Shown: positions 17,226 through 25,526 of the stretch, in pieces
Numbering within the stretch: position 1 is the first letter of the stretch
How the letters are laid out: each line of letters starts with the position of its first letter
Assembly: GCA_964014735.1 (NCBI GenBank)
Contig: CAXHBH010000006.1
Span: 32,468-96,467, forward strand
DNA length: 64,000 nucleotides
From: UBA7446 sp964014735
GTDB taxonomy: Bacteria > Bacteroidota > Bacteroidia > Flavobacteriales > Flavobacteriaceae
Direction: 5' to 3'
Notes under the pieces: model-generated
Seen by the model: the letters and a program-made list of their open reading frames with translations, nothing else
The model's database searches: none
Told to the model about the DNA's origin: nothing
Made by a program: the position numbers and the translations under genes

Positions 17226-19127
17226 GGCTTGACGCATGGCAGCAGGCTCAAAATAACGCCCGCCAAAGGCATTGATACGGATATTGTCATAATAGTTTGA
17301 ATTGGCAAAATTAAGAATTCCCACCGTCCAAGTTGTTATGCCCCATTTACGTTGCGCATACAGGTCTGCTGTCCAAAATTTTGGCACCTCTACAAGGTTT
17401 TTAGAGTCGGCATAACGCTTTCCTACATGTCGCACGTTCAATGCAACCGTAGTCATTCTGAATAAGTGGTTAAGGCCTGCGCTACATTGAATTCTTGGTA
17501 CGTTAGGCAATTCATTTCCATTTTGGGTTTTAAAAGTTCCGTGACTGTAGTTAAGTTTTAGTGTGGCAGTTTTGGTCATGTGTAAGCTGGTAGTAGCCTC
17601 AATGCCCTTTCTGTCTACACGGCCAATATTTCTGTAGAAATTTTGCCCTGGGAAAGCATCCTGTTCATAGGACAAAATTTCATCTTGTGTCGTTGTTGTA
17701 AATAGCACAAGGGAAGCATCAATTTTTTTTGCTTTGAATAGCATGCCCACTTCTAATTCTTGTGATTTTTGAGGCGTTAACTTGTCGTTAAATCCAGTTT
17801 CCCCTGTCGGATTTGCAGACAATTCATTGAGCGATGGTGTTTCAAAACCTGTTCCCCAACGGATATAACTAATTAAGTTGGGGGAGAAGCTATAAAATGT
17901 TGCTAGTGAAGGTGAGTAGGTAGTTAGGTTTTTTTCATCTGAGTTATTGCCCATGTAATCAGTAAGTTGAATACGGTGATTGTCGGCACGAAGTGAGGCA
18001 CGAAGTCGCCAATCCCTGAAGGTTAATTCAACAATTCCATAGGCGCCAAGTGTGTAAAAGCGCTCGCTTTGGTCAAGTGTAGTGGCTCCTTTCTCCCCTA
18101 AGATGTTTATAAATCTTTTTCTTCCATCTCTTTGAGCTGAAGCTTCAACGCCATATTGCCACAACCATTGCTTAATACGTCCGTCTTTCTGCATACCAAA
18201 CCCATAGTAACTACGACTCAAATCGATTTGCCCTCCAAACTCAAAAGGCAGTTTCGAGTCAAGTTTGCGCTTGGCAAAAAAAGCATAAGTAGTCCATTTT
18301 TTGCTTTGCCAATGGGCTGTAAATTGATGCTGTTTGACCTTTTCACCTGCTTTGTAGTCTAGATTTTGCTGTCTTGCTTGACTGCGATTTTCTCTTACTT
18401 CAGTGGCCGTGAGTCCACCAGCATCCAAAGCCAAAGGGCTGTTGAAATAATTATAAGCAATAGTGAGTTTATCTCTATTATTATTTATAAACGTATTGGA
18501 CAAGTTTATGAGGCTGTTTTCATAGCCACTCCAATGTCGATAGCCTTGGTATTTTTTGTGTTCAACAACTGCGCGAAAAAGATTCTTTTCGTTCTTGGAG
18601 CCATAGCTGCCAACCAAGTGTTGGCTACCGAATTCGCCATAGTTAGCGGTAAGTGTTTTTTTGGTTTTAATCGGTGAGCTTTTGAGCATGATAACACCCC
18701 CAGATGCATTGCCATATAGTCCACTAGAAACACCTCGAATAACTTCAATTATTCCCATGGACGACAATGGAATGTGGTCCAGTTGGGTTTGGCCATCGGG
18801 TGTCGTCATGGGGATGCCATCCCATAAAACCTTAATCCCACGGATTCCAAAAGTGGCGCGTGTACCAAATCCACGAATTGAGATTCGTGTGTCTTGACTA
18901 AAATTTTGCTGACTGCTGACAAATAAGCTAGGTACGCCTTGTAATAACTCCCCTATATCTTGTTTTAGAAGTAGGCTGTCTTGTGCAACATCAGTTTGGC
19001 TTATGAGTTGAATACTGCTCTGTATTCGTTGTGCACGTATAACCACTTCTTTTAATTTTTGCACTTGCGCTTGGCAGGGTACAGAAAAGAAAAATATGAA
19101 ATATAAAAATCTATGCATTTTTGGCAT
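17199..19127 (-). CDS. TonB-dependent outer-membrane receptor
   Basis: 642 residues with a signal peptide ending at CQAQ, then a TonB-box-like segment (KEVVIRAQRI), a plug domain at about 45-160 (DIGELLQGVPSLFV, RISIRGFGTRATFGIRGIKVLWDGIP, IEVIRGVSSGLYGNASGGVI) and a 22-strand-type barrel ending in an aromatic/hydrophobic strand (FARVQVQL). It lacks the carboxypeptidase-like N-terminal domain of SusC proteins, so it is more like siderophore or metal-chelate receptors, although the ligand is not readable. The start overlaps rimM by 17 nt; the ATG at 19118 would shorten the overlap to 8 nt. It is placed at the end of the rpsP-rimM transcript. Confidence 0.85.
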   Translation of the reverse strand: MPKMHRFLYFIFFFSVPCQAQVQKLKEVVIRAQRIQSSIQLISQTDVAQDSLLLKQDIGELLQGVPSLFVSSQQNFSQDTRISIRGFGTRATFGIRGIKVLWDGIPMTTPDGQTQLDHIPLSSMGIIEVIRGVSSGLYGNASGGVIMLKSSPIKTKKTLTANYGEFGSQHLVGSYGSKNEKNLFRAVVEHKKYQGYRHWSGYENSLINLSNTFINNNRDKLTIAYNYFNSPLALDAGGLTATEVRENRSQARQQNLDYKAGEKVKQHQFTAHWQSKKWTTYAFFAKRKLDSKLPFEFGGQIDLSRSYYGFGMQKDGRIKQWLWQYGVEASAQRDGRKRFINILGEKGATTLDQSERFYTLGAYGIVELTFRDWRLRASLRADNHRIQLTDYMGNNSDEKNLTTYSPSLATFYSFSPNLISYIRWGTGFETPSLNELSANPTGETGFNDKLTPQKSQELEVGMLFKAKKIDASLVLFTTTTQDEILSYEQDAFPGQNFYRNIGRVDRKGIEATTSLHMTKTATLKLNYSHGTFKTQNGNELPNVPRIQCSAGLNHLFRMTTVALNVRHVGKRYADSKNLVEVPKFWTADLYAQRKWGITTWTVGILNFANSNYYDNIRINAFGGRYFEPAAMRQAFARVQVQL

Positions 19128-19644
19128 ACAGCTCTATTAGACCTGGTGGCGTCTCTACGTATATGGATTTTGCATCCCTTTTGACCTCTAAAATAATATC
19201 ATCAACAATTGGGATTAAAGCTATTTTTTGACCAATGGAAACTTCTATGGTTGCTTGTGCAGTATGTTCGTTAATCGCTAAAACTGTTCCAATCTCACCC
19301 AGGTTTTTATCTACAACATCAAATCCAATGATTTCATGATAATAAAATTTATTTCCAGTGAGTTTGGGAAGTTTATTCAATGATAAATATGCATTTAACT
19401 TAAGTATTGTATTGGCATCTTCTTCATTATCGACGTCTTCTAGTCTAAGGCGTAATAGTCCGGGTTTGTGCATGGTACACTTCTCAATAAAAAAAGGAAT
19501 AAGCGTATTGTTTTGTGCTAGAAAGAGACTATCAAGGGATTGATACACCTCTGGCTCGTCGGTGTCTAGTTTTAGGAGTACTTCCCCTTTAAAACTGTAT
19601 TTACCGACCACTGTTCCAAGAAAAAAACAGTCTTCGAAACGCAT
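19111..19644 (-). CDS. rimM: Ribosome maturation factor RimM
   Basis: 177 residues. The N-terminal RimM barrel has LGTVVGKYSFKGEVLLKLDTDEP, and the C-terminal PRC barrel has YYHEIIGFDVVD and IPIVDDIILEVKRDAKSIYVETPPGL, the usual end of the family. RimM binds S19 and helps the 30S head mature. It follows rpsP by 9 nt, the usual order in this phylum, and overlaps the TonB receptor gene. The length is normal. Confidence 0.95.
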   Translation of the reverse strand: MRFEDCFFLGTVVGKYSFKGEVLLKLDTDEPEVYQSLDSLFLAQNNTLIPFFIEKCTMHKPGLLRLRLEDVDNEEDANTILKLNAYLSLNKLPKLTGNKFYYHEIIGFDVVDKNLGEIGTVLAINEHTAQATIEVSIGQKIALIPIVDDIILEVKRDAKSIYVETPPGLIELYAKNA

Positions 19645-19653
19645 GTATTGGAG

Positions 19654-20349
19654 TTAATCAGCTTTCTCGTCAGCTTCTGGCGCAGCTTCTTCAGCAGTTG
19701 CTTCAGGTGCAGCTTCTTCAGCACTTTCTTCAGCGGCAGTTTCTTGCTCAGCTTCTTCAGCAGTTGCTTCAGGTGCAGCCTCTTCAGTAGTTGCTTCAGC
19801 GGCAGTTTCTTGCTCAGCTTCTTCAGCAGTTGCTTCAGGTGCAACCTCTTCAGTAGTTACTTCAGCGGCTGCTTCTAGCTCAGCTTCTTGCTCTGCTATT
19901 GCAGCCTCGGCATCAGCCTTACGCTTCTCGCTAACTTCTTTTTCAGTAGCTAATTTTTTTGCTTTTTCGTCAGCTTTTGCTTTAGAAATTTTTTCTATGC
20001 TGGCATTGTTGCGTGATGATTTGTCAGCCAACCATGCTTCAAATTTTTTTTCAACGTCTTCTTCTTTAAGCGCACCCTTGTGAACACCATTAACAAGGTG
20101 ATTTTTTAACATGGCACCTACTTCAGAAAGTAAGTTACCAGCAGTATCCGTTGGTTGTGCTCCATTTTGGAGCCAATTAACAGCACTGTCAACGTCGATT
20201 TTTAATGTTGCTGGATTGGTGTTGGGATTGTAAGTACCTATTTTTTCTAGGTAGCGACCATCTCGCTTTGAACGTGCATCTGCTGCAACTACCCAATATA
20301 AGGGTTTTCCTTTTTTACCGTGTCTTTGAAGACGAATTTTTACTGACAT
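19654..20349 (-). CDS. rpsP: Ribosomal protein S16 with a long acidic repeat tail
   Basis: 231 residues. Residues 1-85 are classic S16 (MSVKIRLQRHGKKGKPLYWVV..., RDGRYLEKIGTYNPN). A linker to about 125 and a charged KAKADEKAKKLATEKEVSEKRKADAEAAIAEQEAE helix follow, then from about 157 a tail of Ala, Glu and Thr repeats such as EEAAPEATAEEAEQETAAEATT. The tail comes from a 66-bp tandem repeat in the DNA. Flavobacterial S16 proteins often have C-terminal extensions, but this repetition makes it unusually long. The core should sit in the 30S body; the tail is likely disordered and surface exposed. Confidence 0.93.
   Translation of the reverse strand: MSVKIRLQRHGKKGKPLYWVVAADARSKRDGRYLEKIGTYNPNTNPATLKIDVDSAVNWLQNGAQPTDTAGNLLSEVGAMLKNHLVNGVHKGALKEEDVEKKFEAWLADKSSRNNASIEKISKAKADEKAKKLATEKEVSEKRKADAEAAIAEQEAELEAAAEVTTEEVAPEATAEEAEQETAAEATTEEAAPEATAEEAEQETAAEESAEEAAPEATAEEAAPEADEKAD
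19667..19880. repeat. rpsP: 66-bp tandem repeat within rpsP
   Basis: Units beginning GCGGCAGTTTCTTGCTCAGC start at 19733 and 19799, and a decaying third copy (GCGGCTGCTTCTAGCTCAGC) starts at 19865. The partial copy 19667-19732 shares the CAGCAGTTGCTTCAGGTGCAG block. The period of 66 bp is 22 codons, so copy changes keep the frame. Confidence 0.85.
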
Positions 20350-20395
20350 ATCAAATTAAATTTTTGGGTGCAAAACCCTGATTATTAATGCGAGG

Positions 20396-20426
20396 CAAAT
20401 CTACATTATTTTTTGATTTTACCAAA
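20396..20426 (-). promoter_or_regulatory. Promoter of the rpsP-rimM transcript
   Basis: On the - strand TTTG (20423-20426), 19 nt, TAGATTTG (20396-20403): a full match to the Bacteroidota consensus TTTG-N17-23-TAnnTTTG. The leader to the rpsP ATG at 20349 would be about 40 nt. Confidence 0.65.
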
Positions 20427-20500
20427 CGTTAATAACTTAACATTCACTAGCCTATATTTTACATACTAACTTCACTAAATTAGTTGACTGATCTTTAATC

Positions 20501-23500
20501 ATGTTTTTAGTTTTTGATACCGAAACCACTGGCTTGCCTAAGCGCTGGGATGCGCCTATTTCAGACCATGAAAATTGGCCGCGATGTATTCAAATTGCAT
20601 GGCAGCTTCACGACAATTTTGGCAGTTGTATCGAACACAAAGATTTTATTGTTGCTCCAGATGGTTTTGATATTCCCTATGAATCAGAACAGATACACGG
20701 AATTAGCACAGCTCTTGCAATTAAAAGAGGCAGTAATATTAATTCAATTTTAGCAGAATTTAATGCTGCACTAGTCAAATCAAAATACATAATTGGTCAT
20801 AATGTCAAATTTGACGTCAACATTATTGGAGCAGAACTAGACCGTCTTGGTTTGGACACCTCTATTACTGCTTTACCCATATTGGATACTTGTACTGAGC
20901 ACACAGCTACACTTTGCCAAATACCAGGCGGTAGAGGAGGTAAATTTAAACTGCCAACGCTTTCGGAGCTTTACACGCATCTGTTTGATGATAGCTTCAG
21001 TCAAGCCCACAATGCTACTGCAGATGTAGAGGCTTCAGCCCGTACTTTTTTCGAGTTGTTGCGCCAAAATAAGTTTCCCGTAAACCAAATTATTGATTGT
21101 GAACTTCTTGTCTCACGCTTAAACAAAAACTTTGAAATGGCTATACCTTTAATTGGTTTGTCACACGAAAATCTCAAAGCAGCATCAGCAACACTTTCTC
21201 AATATAAACAGGACCCTGTTATTGTTTCAGATACATCTGCCAAAACAACGCTTAGCGCTCCTTTTGCACACTTGCACACGCTTTCGCAGTTTACGGTTTT
21301 ACAGTCCACCATAAGAGTGAAAGAACTTGCAGAAACTGCTGATCGCATGAGGATGACAGCCGTGGCATTAACAGACTTGGGGAATTTGATGGGTGCATTC
21401 CATTTTGTAAAATCTGTCAAACAAGTTAATGCCAAACGTACTGAAGGTGACAATAGACCTCCGCTAAAGCCAATAGTTGGCATTACACTTAATGTGTGTG
21501 AAGACCACTTGGATCGCAGTCGTAGAGATAATGGTTATCAAATGGTTTTTTTAGCCAAAAACAAAGCGGGTTATCAAAATCTATCCAAGTTATCTTCAAT
21601 GGCGTACACAGAAGGGTTCTATTATGTGCCTCGTGTTGATAGAAATTTAATACAACAGTATAAAGATAACTTAATTGTTCTTACGGGCAATGTCTACGGA
21701 GAAGTACCTTCCAAGTTACTCAATGAAGGAGAAAAACAGGCAGAGGAGGCGCTGTTGTGGTGGAAAGAAAAGTTCCAAGATGATCTTTATATTGAAATCA
21801 TGCGGCACCAACAAGAGGACGAAAATCGCATCAACCCTGTGCTTATTCAGTTCTCACAAAAACACAATGTAAAACTTGTAGCTACTAATTCTGTTTTTTA
21901 TCTAAAAAAGGAGGAAGCCAATGCACATGATATATTGTTGTGTGTTAAAGACGGTGAAAAACAAGCGACCCCTATTGGACGTGGGCGTGGTTACAGGTAT
22001 GGTCTTCCAAACCAAGAATATTATTTCAAGACGCCAGCTCAGATGCAAGAATTATTTTCTGATGTACCACAAGCATTGGAAAGCATTGCTGAAATAATCG
22101 ATAAAATAACTCCTTTTGATTTGGTCCGAGAAGTATTGCTGCCAAAATTTGATATTCCTGACGTATTTCAATCTGCTGAAGACGAATCTGATAGTGGAAA
22201 GCGTGGCGAAAATGCCTACTTGCGACACATTACCTATGAAGGTGCTAAGGCCCGTTATGGAACCTTAAACGATGAACTTACAGAAAGGATTGATTTTGAA
22301 TTGAGCGTTATCCAAAACACAGGGTATCCGGGCTATTTTTTAATTGTACAAGATTTTATTGCTGCTGCAAGAGAAATGGGTGTTTCTGTTGGTCCAGGAC
22401 GTGGATCTGCCGCCGGCTCTGTTGTGGCTTATTGCCTAAAGATTACAAATATAGATCCCATCAAATATGACTTACTTTTTGAGCGTTTTCTAAATCCCGA
22501 CCGCGTAAGTTTACCTGATATTGATATTGATTTTGACGATGAAGGAAGATCAAAAGTTATTGATTATGTAATTGAGAAGTACGGTTCAAATCAAGTGGCA
22601 CAAATCATCACTTATGGCACCATGGCAGCCAAATCTTCTATTCGAGATACAGCTAGGGTATTGGATTTGTCATTGGGCGATGCTGATAGGGTTGCCAAGC
22701 TTGTTCCAAATATGAAGTTAAAGAAGATTTTTAATCTTGAAGAAAAAGCTCTAAAAGAAGCCTTGCGTTCTGACGATTTTGCTCGTGTTACCCAATTGAA
22801 ATCCATAGCCGAAGGAAGCGACTTGGAGGCTGAGACACTAAAACAGGCTCAAATACTGGAGGGTTCTTTACGCAACACAGGGACGCATGCATGCGGTGTA
22901 ATCATTACGCCTGACGATATCACAGAATTTGTTCCAATTGCCACTGCCAAGGACTCTGACTTATACGTTACTCAGTTTGACAATTCAGTTGTTGAAGACG
23001 CAGGGCTGCTTAAGATGGACTTTTTAGGGCTGAAGACACTTACACTTATTAAAGACACAGTAAAAATTGTCAAATACCAACGCAATATTCAGCTTAATCC
23101 TGATGAATTCCCACTTGATGATGCTTCTACCTATGGGTTATTTCAACGTGGTGAAACCGTAGGGGTTTTCCAATATGAAAGTGCTGGAATGCAAAAATAC
23201 CTTCGCGATTTAAAACCGAATGTTTTTGAAGATCTGATTGCAATGAATGCGCTGTACCGCCCAGGACCACTGGAATACATTCCGAGCTTTGTTCGCAGAA
23301 AAAACGATCAAGAGGAAATCTCCTACGATTTACCAGCCATGGAACAATACCTAAAACAAACATATGGCATTACGGTTTATCAAGAGCAAGTGATGCAATT
23401 GTCTCAAGCATTGGCAGGGTTTACCAAGGGAGAAGCTGACGTGCTACGAAAGGCAATGGGTAAAAAGATTTTTGCTTTACTGGAGCAGTTAAAGCCAAAG

Positions 23501-24832
23501 TTTTTAAATGGTGGAGAAGCGCGAGGTCACCCACGAGAAGTGCTAGAAAAAATATGGAAAGACTGGGAGTCTTTTGCTTCATATGCCTTTAATAAATCAC
23601 ACTCCACTTGCTACGCTTGGATTGCTTATCAAACGGCTTATTTAAAAGCAAACTATCCAGCAGAATATATGGCTGCGGTATTATCCAACAATATGAACGA
23701 TATAAAGCAGGTCAGCTTTTTTATGGAAGAATGTCGTAGGATGGGTATTACGGTACTTGGACCCGATGTAAATGAATCGTTCTATAAATTTACGGTGAAC
23801 AACCAAGGTGCAATTCGCTTTGGTATGGGAGCAGTCAAAGGTGTTGGTCGTGGTGCGGTTGAGACCATTGTGGCACATCGTCAGGAGAAGTCTTATAAAT
23901 CTATATTTGATTTGACACAGCGTATCGATCTTCGTGCAGCCAATAAAAAATCGTTTGAAAGTTTGATTCTTGCAGGTGGGTTAGATTCTTTGTCTGATGC
24001 ACACCGATCTCAATATTTTCATCACAATGGAGACGGGGTGACTTTTGTGGAAAAGGCCATTAAGTACGGTGCTCAGCACCAAGAAAATGAACAATCTTCT
24101 CAAGTGAGTTTGTTTGGTGCAGATGCCGGAGTTACTATAGCTACACCTGAATTACCTGTGTGTGAGCCATGGACTGCTCTTAAGGAGTTAAAACAAGAAA
24201 AAGATGTAGTCGGAATTTACATTTCAGCCCACCCGCTTGATGATTTTGCAGCTGCCATGAAACATTTTTGTAATGCTAAGCTTGGGGTCTTCAACGATAT
24301 GGATATTTTGGTAAATAAAGAGCTAAGTTTTGGCGGCATGGTTGGAGAGGTTGACCACCGCATATCAAAGAATGGAAAAGGCTGGGCCATGTTTATTTTA
24401 GAAGATTTTGAGGAGTCTTTTCAATTTAAAATATTTGGTGAGGAATACCTCAAGTACCGACACTTCTTGGTGGAAGATAATTTTATCCATGTTAAAGCTT
24501 CTGTAAGAGAAGGTTGGTTAAACCGTGAAACAGGAAAAAGAGGAGCTGCCAGAATGCAGTTCAATGCATTTCAGTTGCTTCAAGATACTTTAAATTCGAA
24601 TACACGCAAAATAACGCTAAAACTTGATGCAGCTCATGTGGATGAACAACTAGCTTCTTTTTTAGAAGCGCTTTTTAAAAAGCACAACGGAGTTCACAAA
24701 TTAGATATGACATTCTATGAAACGCAAGATGAGATTAAGCTGCATACCGTGAGCCGTAAAGTCAAAGTACAAGTCGACGTTGAATTGTTAGAAGCCTTGG
24801 ATGCATATCCGGTTGCTTATAAACTAAATTAA
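20501..24832 (+). CDS. dnaE: DNA polymerase III alpha subunit with N-terminal proofreading exonuclease
   Basis: 1443 residues. Residues 1-195 are a DnaQ-like 3'-5' exonuclease: DTETTG (Asp6, Glu8), HNVKFD and HNATADVEA, i.e. the three Exo motifs. A short linker leads to a DnaE polymerase: PHP domain (FAHLHTLSQFTVL, at about 255), palm with GPGRGSAAGS and the catalytic PDIDIDFDDEGR (Asp673, Asp675), then the fingers, and a tudor/OB-type C-terminal part (LSFGGMVGEVDHRISKNGKGW). The PHP metal motif reads HLHT, roughly as in active forms. Fusion of exonuclease and polymerase is usual for this class of bacteria, so proofreading is probably in cis. It is transcribed away from rpsP. Confidence 0.95.
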   Translation: MFLVFDTETTGLPKRWDAPISDHENWPRCIQIAWQLHDNFGSCIEHKDFIVAPDGFDIPYESEQIHGISTALAIKRGSNINSILAEFNAALVKSKYIIGHNVKFDVNIIGAELDRLGLDTSITALPILDTCTEHTATLCQIPGGRGGKFKLPTLSELYTHLFDDSFSQAHNATADVEASARTFFELLRQNKFPVNQIIDCELLVSRLNKNFEMAIPLIGLSHENLKAASATLSQYKQDPVIVSDTSAKTTLSAPFAHLHTLSQFTVLQSTIRVKELAETADRMRMTAVALTDLGNLMGAFHFVKSVKQVNAKRTEGDNRPPLKPIVGITLNVCEDHLDRSRRDNGYQMVFLAKNKAGYQNLSKLSSMAYTEGFYYVPRVDRNLIQQYKDNLIVLTGNVYGEVPSKLLNEGEKQAEEALLWWKEKFQDDLYIEIMRHQQEDENRINPVLIQFSQKHNVKLVATNSVFYLKKEEANAHDILLCVKDGEKQATPIGRGRGYRYGLPNQEYYFKTPAQMQELFSDVPQALESIAEIIDKITPFDLVREVLLPKFDIPDVFQSAEDESDSGKRGENAYLRHITYEGAKARYGTLNDELTERIDFELSVIQNTGYPGYFLIVQDFIAAAREMGVSVGPGRGSAAGSVVAYCLKITNIDPIKYDLLFERFLNPDRVSLPDIDIDFDDEGRSKVIDYVIEKYGSNQVAQIITYGTMAAKSSIRDTARVLDLSLGDADRVAKLVPNMKLKKIFNLEEKALKEALRSDDFARVTQLKSIAEGSDLEAETLKQAQILEGSLRNTGTHACGVIITPDDITEFVPIATAKDSDLYVTQFDNSVVEDAGLLKMDFLGLKTLTLIKDTVKIVKYQRNIQLNPDEFPLDDASTYGLFQRGETVGVFQYESAGMQKYLRDLKPNVFEDLIAMNALYRPGPLEYIPSFVRRKNDQEEISYDLPAMEQYLKQTYGITVYQEQVMQLSQALAGFTKGEADVLRKAMGKKIFALLEQLKPKFLNGGEARGHPREVLEKIWKDWESFASYAFNKSHSTCYAWIAYQTAYLKANYPAEYMAAVLSNNMNDIKQVSFFMEECRRMGITVLGPDVNESFYKFTVNNQGAIRFGMGAVKGVGRGAVETIVAHRQEKSYKSIFDLTQRIDLRAANKKSFESLILAGGLDSLSDAHRSQYFHHNGDGVTFVEKAIKYGAQHQENEQSSQVSLFGADAGVTIATPELPVCEPWTALKELKQEKDVVGIYISAHPLDDFAAAMKHFCNAKLGVFNDMDILVNKELSFGGMVGEVDHRISKNGKGWAMFILEDFEESFQFKIFGEEYLKYRHFLVEDNFIHVKASVREGWLNRETGKRGAARMQFNAFQLLQDTLNSNTRKITLKLDAAHVDEQLASFLEALFKKHNGVHKLDMTFYETQDEIKLHTVSRKVKVQVDVELLEALDAYPVAYKLN

Positions 24833-24902
24833 CTATTGAAAATACAAATATCTCAATAGCGATTACTAATGCACTATTATGCTTACTTGTAAAAAAACAT
24901 CG

Positions 24903-24910
24903 TAAATTTG
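24903..24910 (+). promoter_or_regulatory. Candidate -7 element for trxA
   Basis: TAAATTTG matches TAnnTTTG and lies 24 nt before the trxA ATG at 24934. No TTTG is found at the expected distance (only TTG at 24887, spacer 13 nt), so this is a partial match. Confidence 0.35.
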
Positions 24911-24933
24911 AATATCTAAAAAATAATTATGTC

Positions 24934-25251
24934 ATGGCACTAGAAATTACAGACGCATCTTTTGAAGAAGTTGTTTTAAATTCCAGTCAACCTGTATTAG
25001 TTGATTTCTGGGCTGAGTGGTGTGGTCCCTGCCGCATGGTAGGACCCATTATAGATGAACTTAGCAATGAATATGAAGGTAAAGCAGTTGTTGGGAAAGT
25101 AGATGTTGATAATAACCAGGAGTTTGCCGCCAAATTCGGTGTGCGTAACATACCGACAGTGCTGTTATTTAAAAATGGTGAACTCGTTGACCGCAAGGTA
25201 GGTGTTTCTCCAAAGGCTGTGTATGCCACTGCAATTGATCAACAGTTATAG
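24934..25251 (+). CDS. trxA: Thioredoxin
   Basis: 105 residues, a complete cytoplasmic thioredoxin: FWAEWCGPCRM with the redox pair Cys31/Cys34, the buried Asp25 in LVDFWAEW, and the cis-proline loop RNIPTVLLF. KVDVDNNQEFAAKFGV and the final amphipathic helix are canonical. It reduces disulfides of cytoplasmic proteins. The gene stands alone after dnaE; an upstream in-frame GTC-ATG context offers no other start. Confidence 0.95.
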   Translation: MALEITDASFEEVVLNSSQPVLVDFWAEWCGPCRMVGPIIDELSNEYEGKAVVGKVDVDNNQEFAAKFGVRNIPTVLLFKNGELVDRKVGVSPKAVYATAIDQQL

Positions 25252-25267
25252 TCAATATTCTTTTTGC

Positions 25268-25298
25268 TTTTGTGTATCCGAAAATGCGTGTATATTTG
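25268..25298 (+). promoter_or_regulatory. Promoter of tRNA-Asp
   Basis: TTTTG (25268-25272), 18 nt, TATATTTG (25291-25298), ending 18 nt before the first base of the tRNA. It is a full match to the Bacteroidota consensus. Confidence 0.65.
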
Positions 25299-25316
25299 CA
25301 CGCACCTAACGCAAAT

Positions 25317-25390
25317 GGTCTGGTAGTTCAGCTGGTTAGAATACATGCCTGTCACGCATGGGGTCGCGGGTTCGAGTCCCGTCCAGACCG
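25317..25390 (+). tRNA. tRNA-Asp (anticodon GTC)
   Basis: Acceptor arms GGTCTGG (25317-25323) and CCAGACC (25383-25389) pair perfectly, with discriminator G25390. The anticodon stem CATGC/GCATG encloses CTGTCAC with GTC at 25351-25353. The T-loop reads GGGTTCGAGTCCC. CCA is not encoded. The length of 74 is normal. Confidence 0.97.
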
Positions 25391-25474
25391 CAAAGCTCAA
25401 AAGCTTTAAATATTAAACATGTTGTGTTGCTTGCAAGCTGTTGTTTGCAAGAGGTTCGTAGGAGAACCCATGAG

Positions 25475-25503
25475 AAGCTTTCCTGTATTGGAGAGCTTTT
25501 TTG
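25475..25503 (+). terminator. Terminator downstream of tRNA-Asp
   Basis: AAGCTTTCC (25475-25483) pairs with GGAGAGCTT (25490-25498) with one G-T wobble, followed by TTTTT. A smaller hairpin GGTTC/GAACC lies just before it (25453-25468). Confidence 0.5.
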
Positions 25504-25526
25504 CTTTTTGAGCGGCTTTATAAAAG

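Noticed and set aside
19648..19878. Antisense Phe/Ser-rich ORF over the S16 repeat
   Set aside because: It is the reverse reading of the 66-bp repeat; composition is an artefact of Ala/Glu codons.
19667..19880. CRISPR-like array
   Set aside because: The repeats are contiguous, without unique spacers, and code for the S16 tail.
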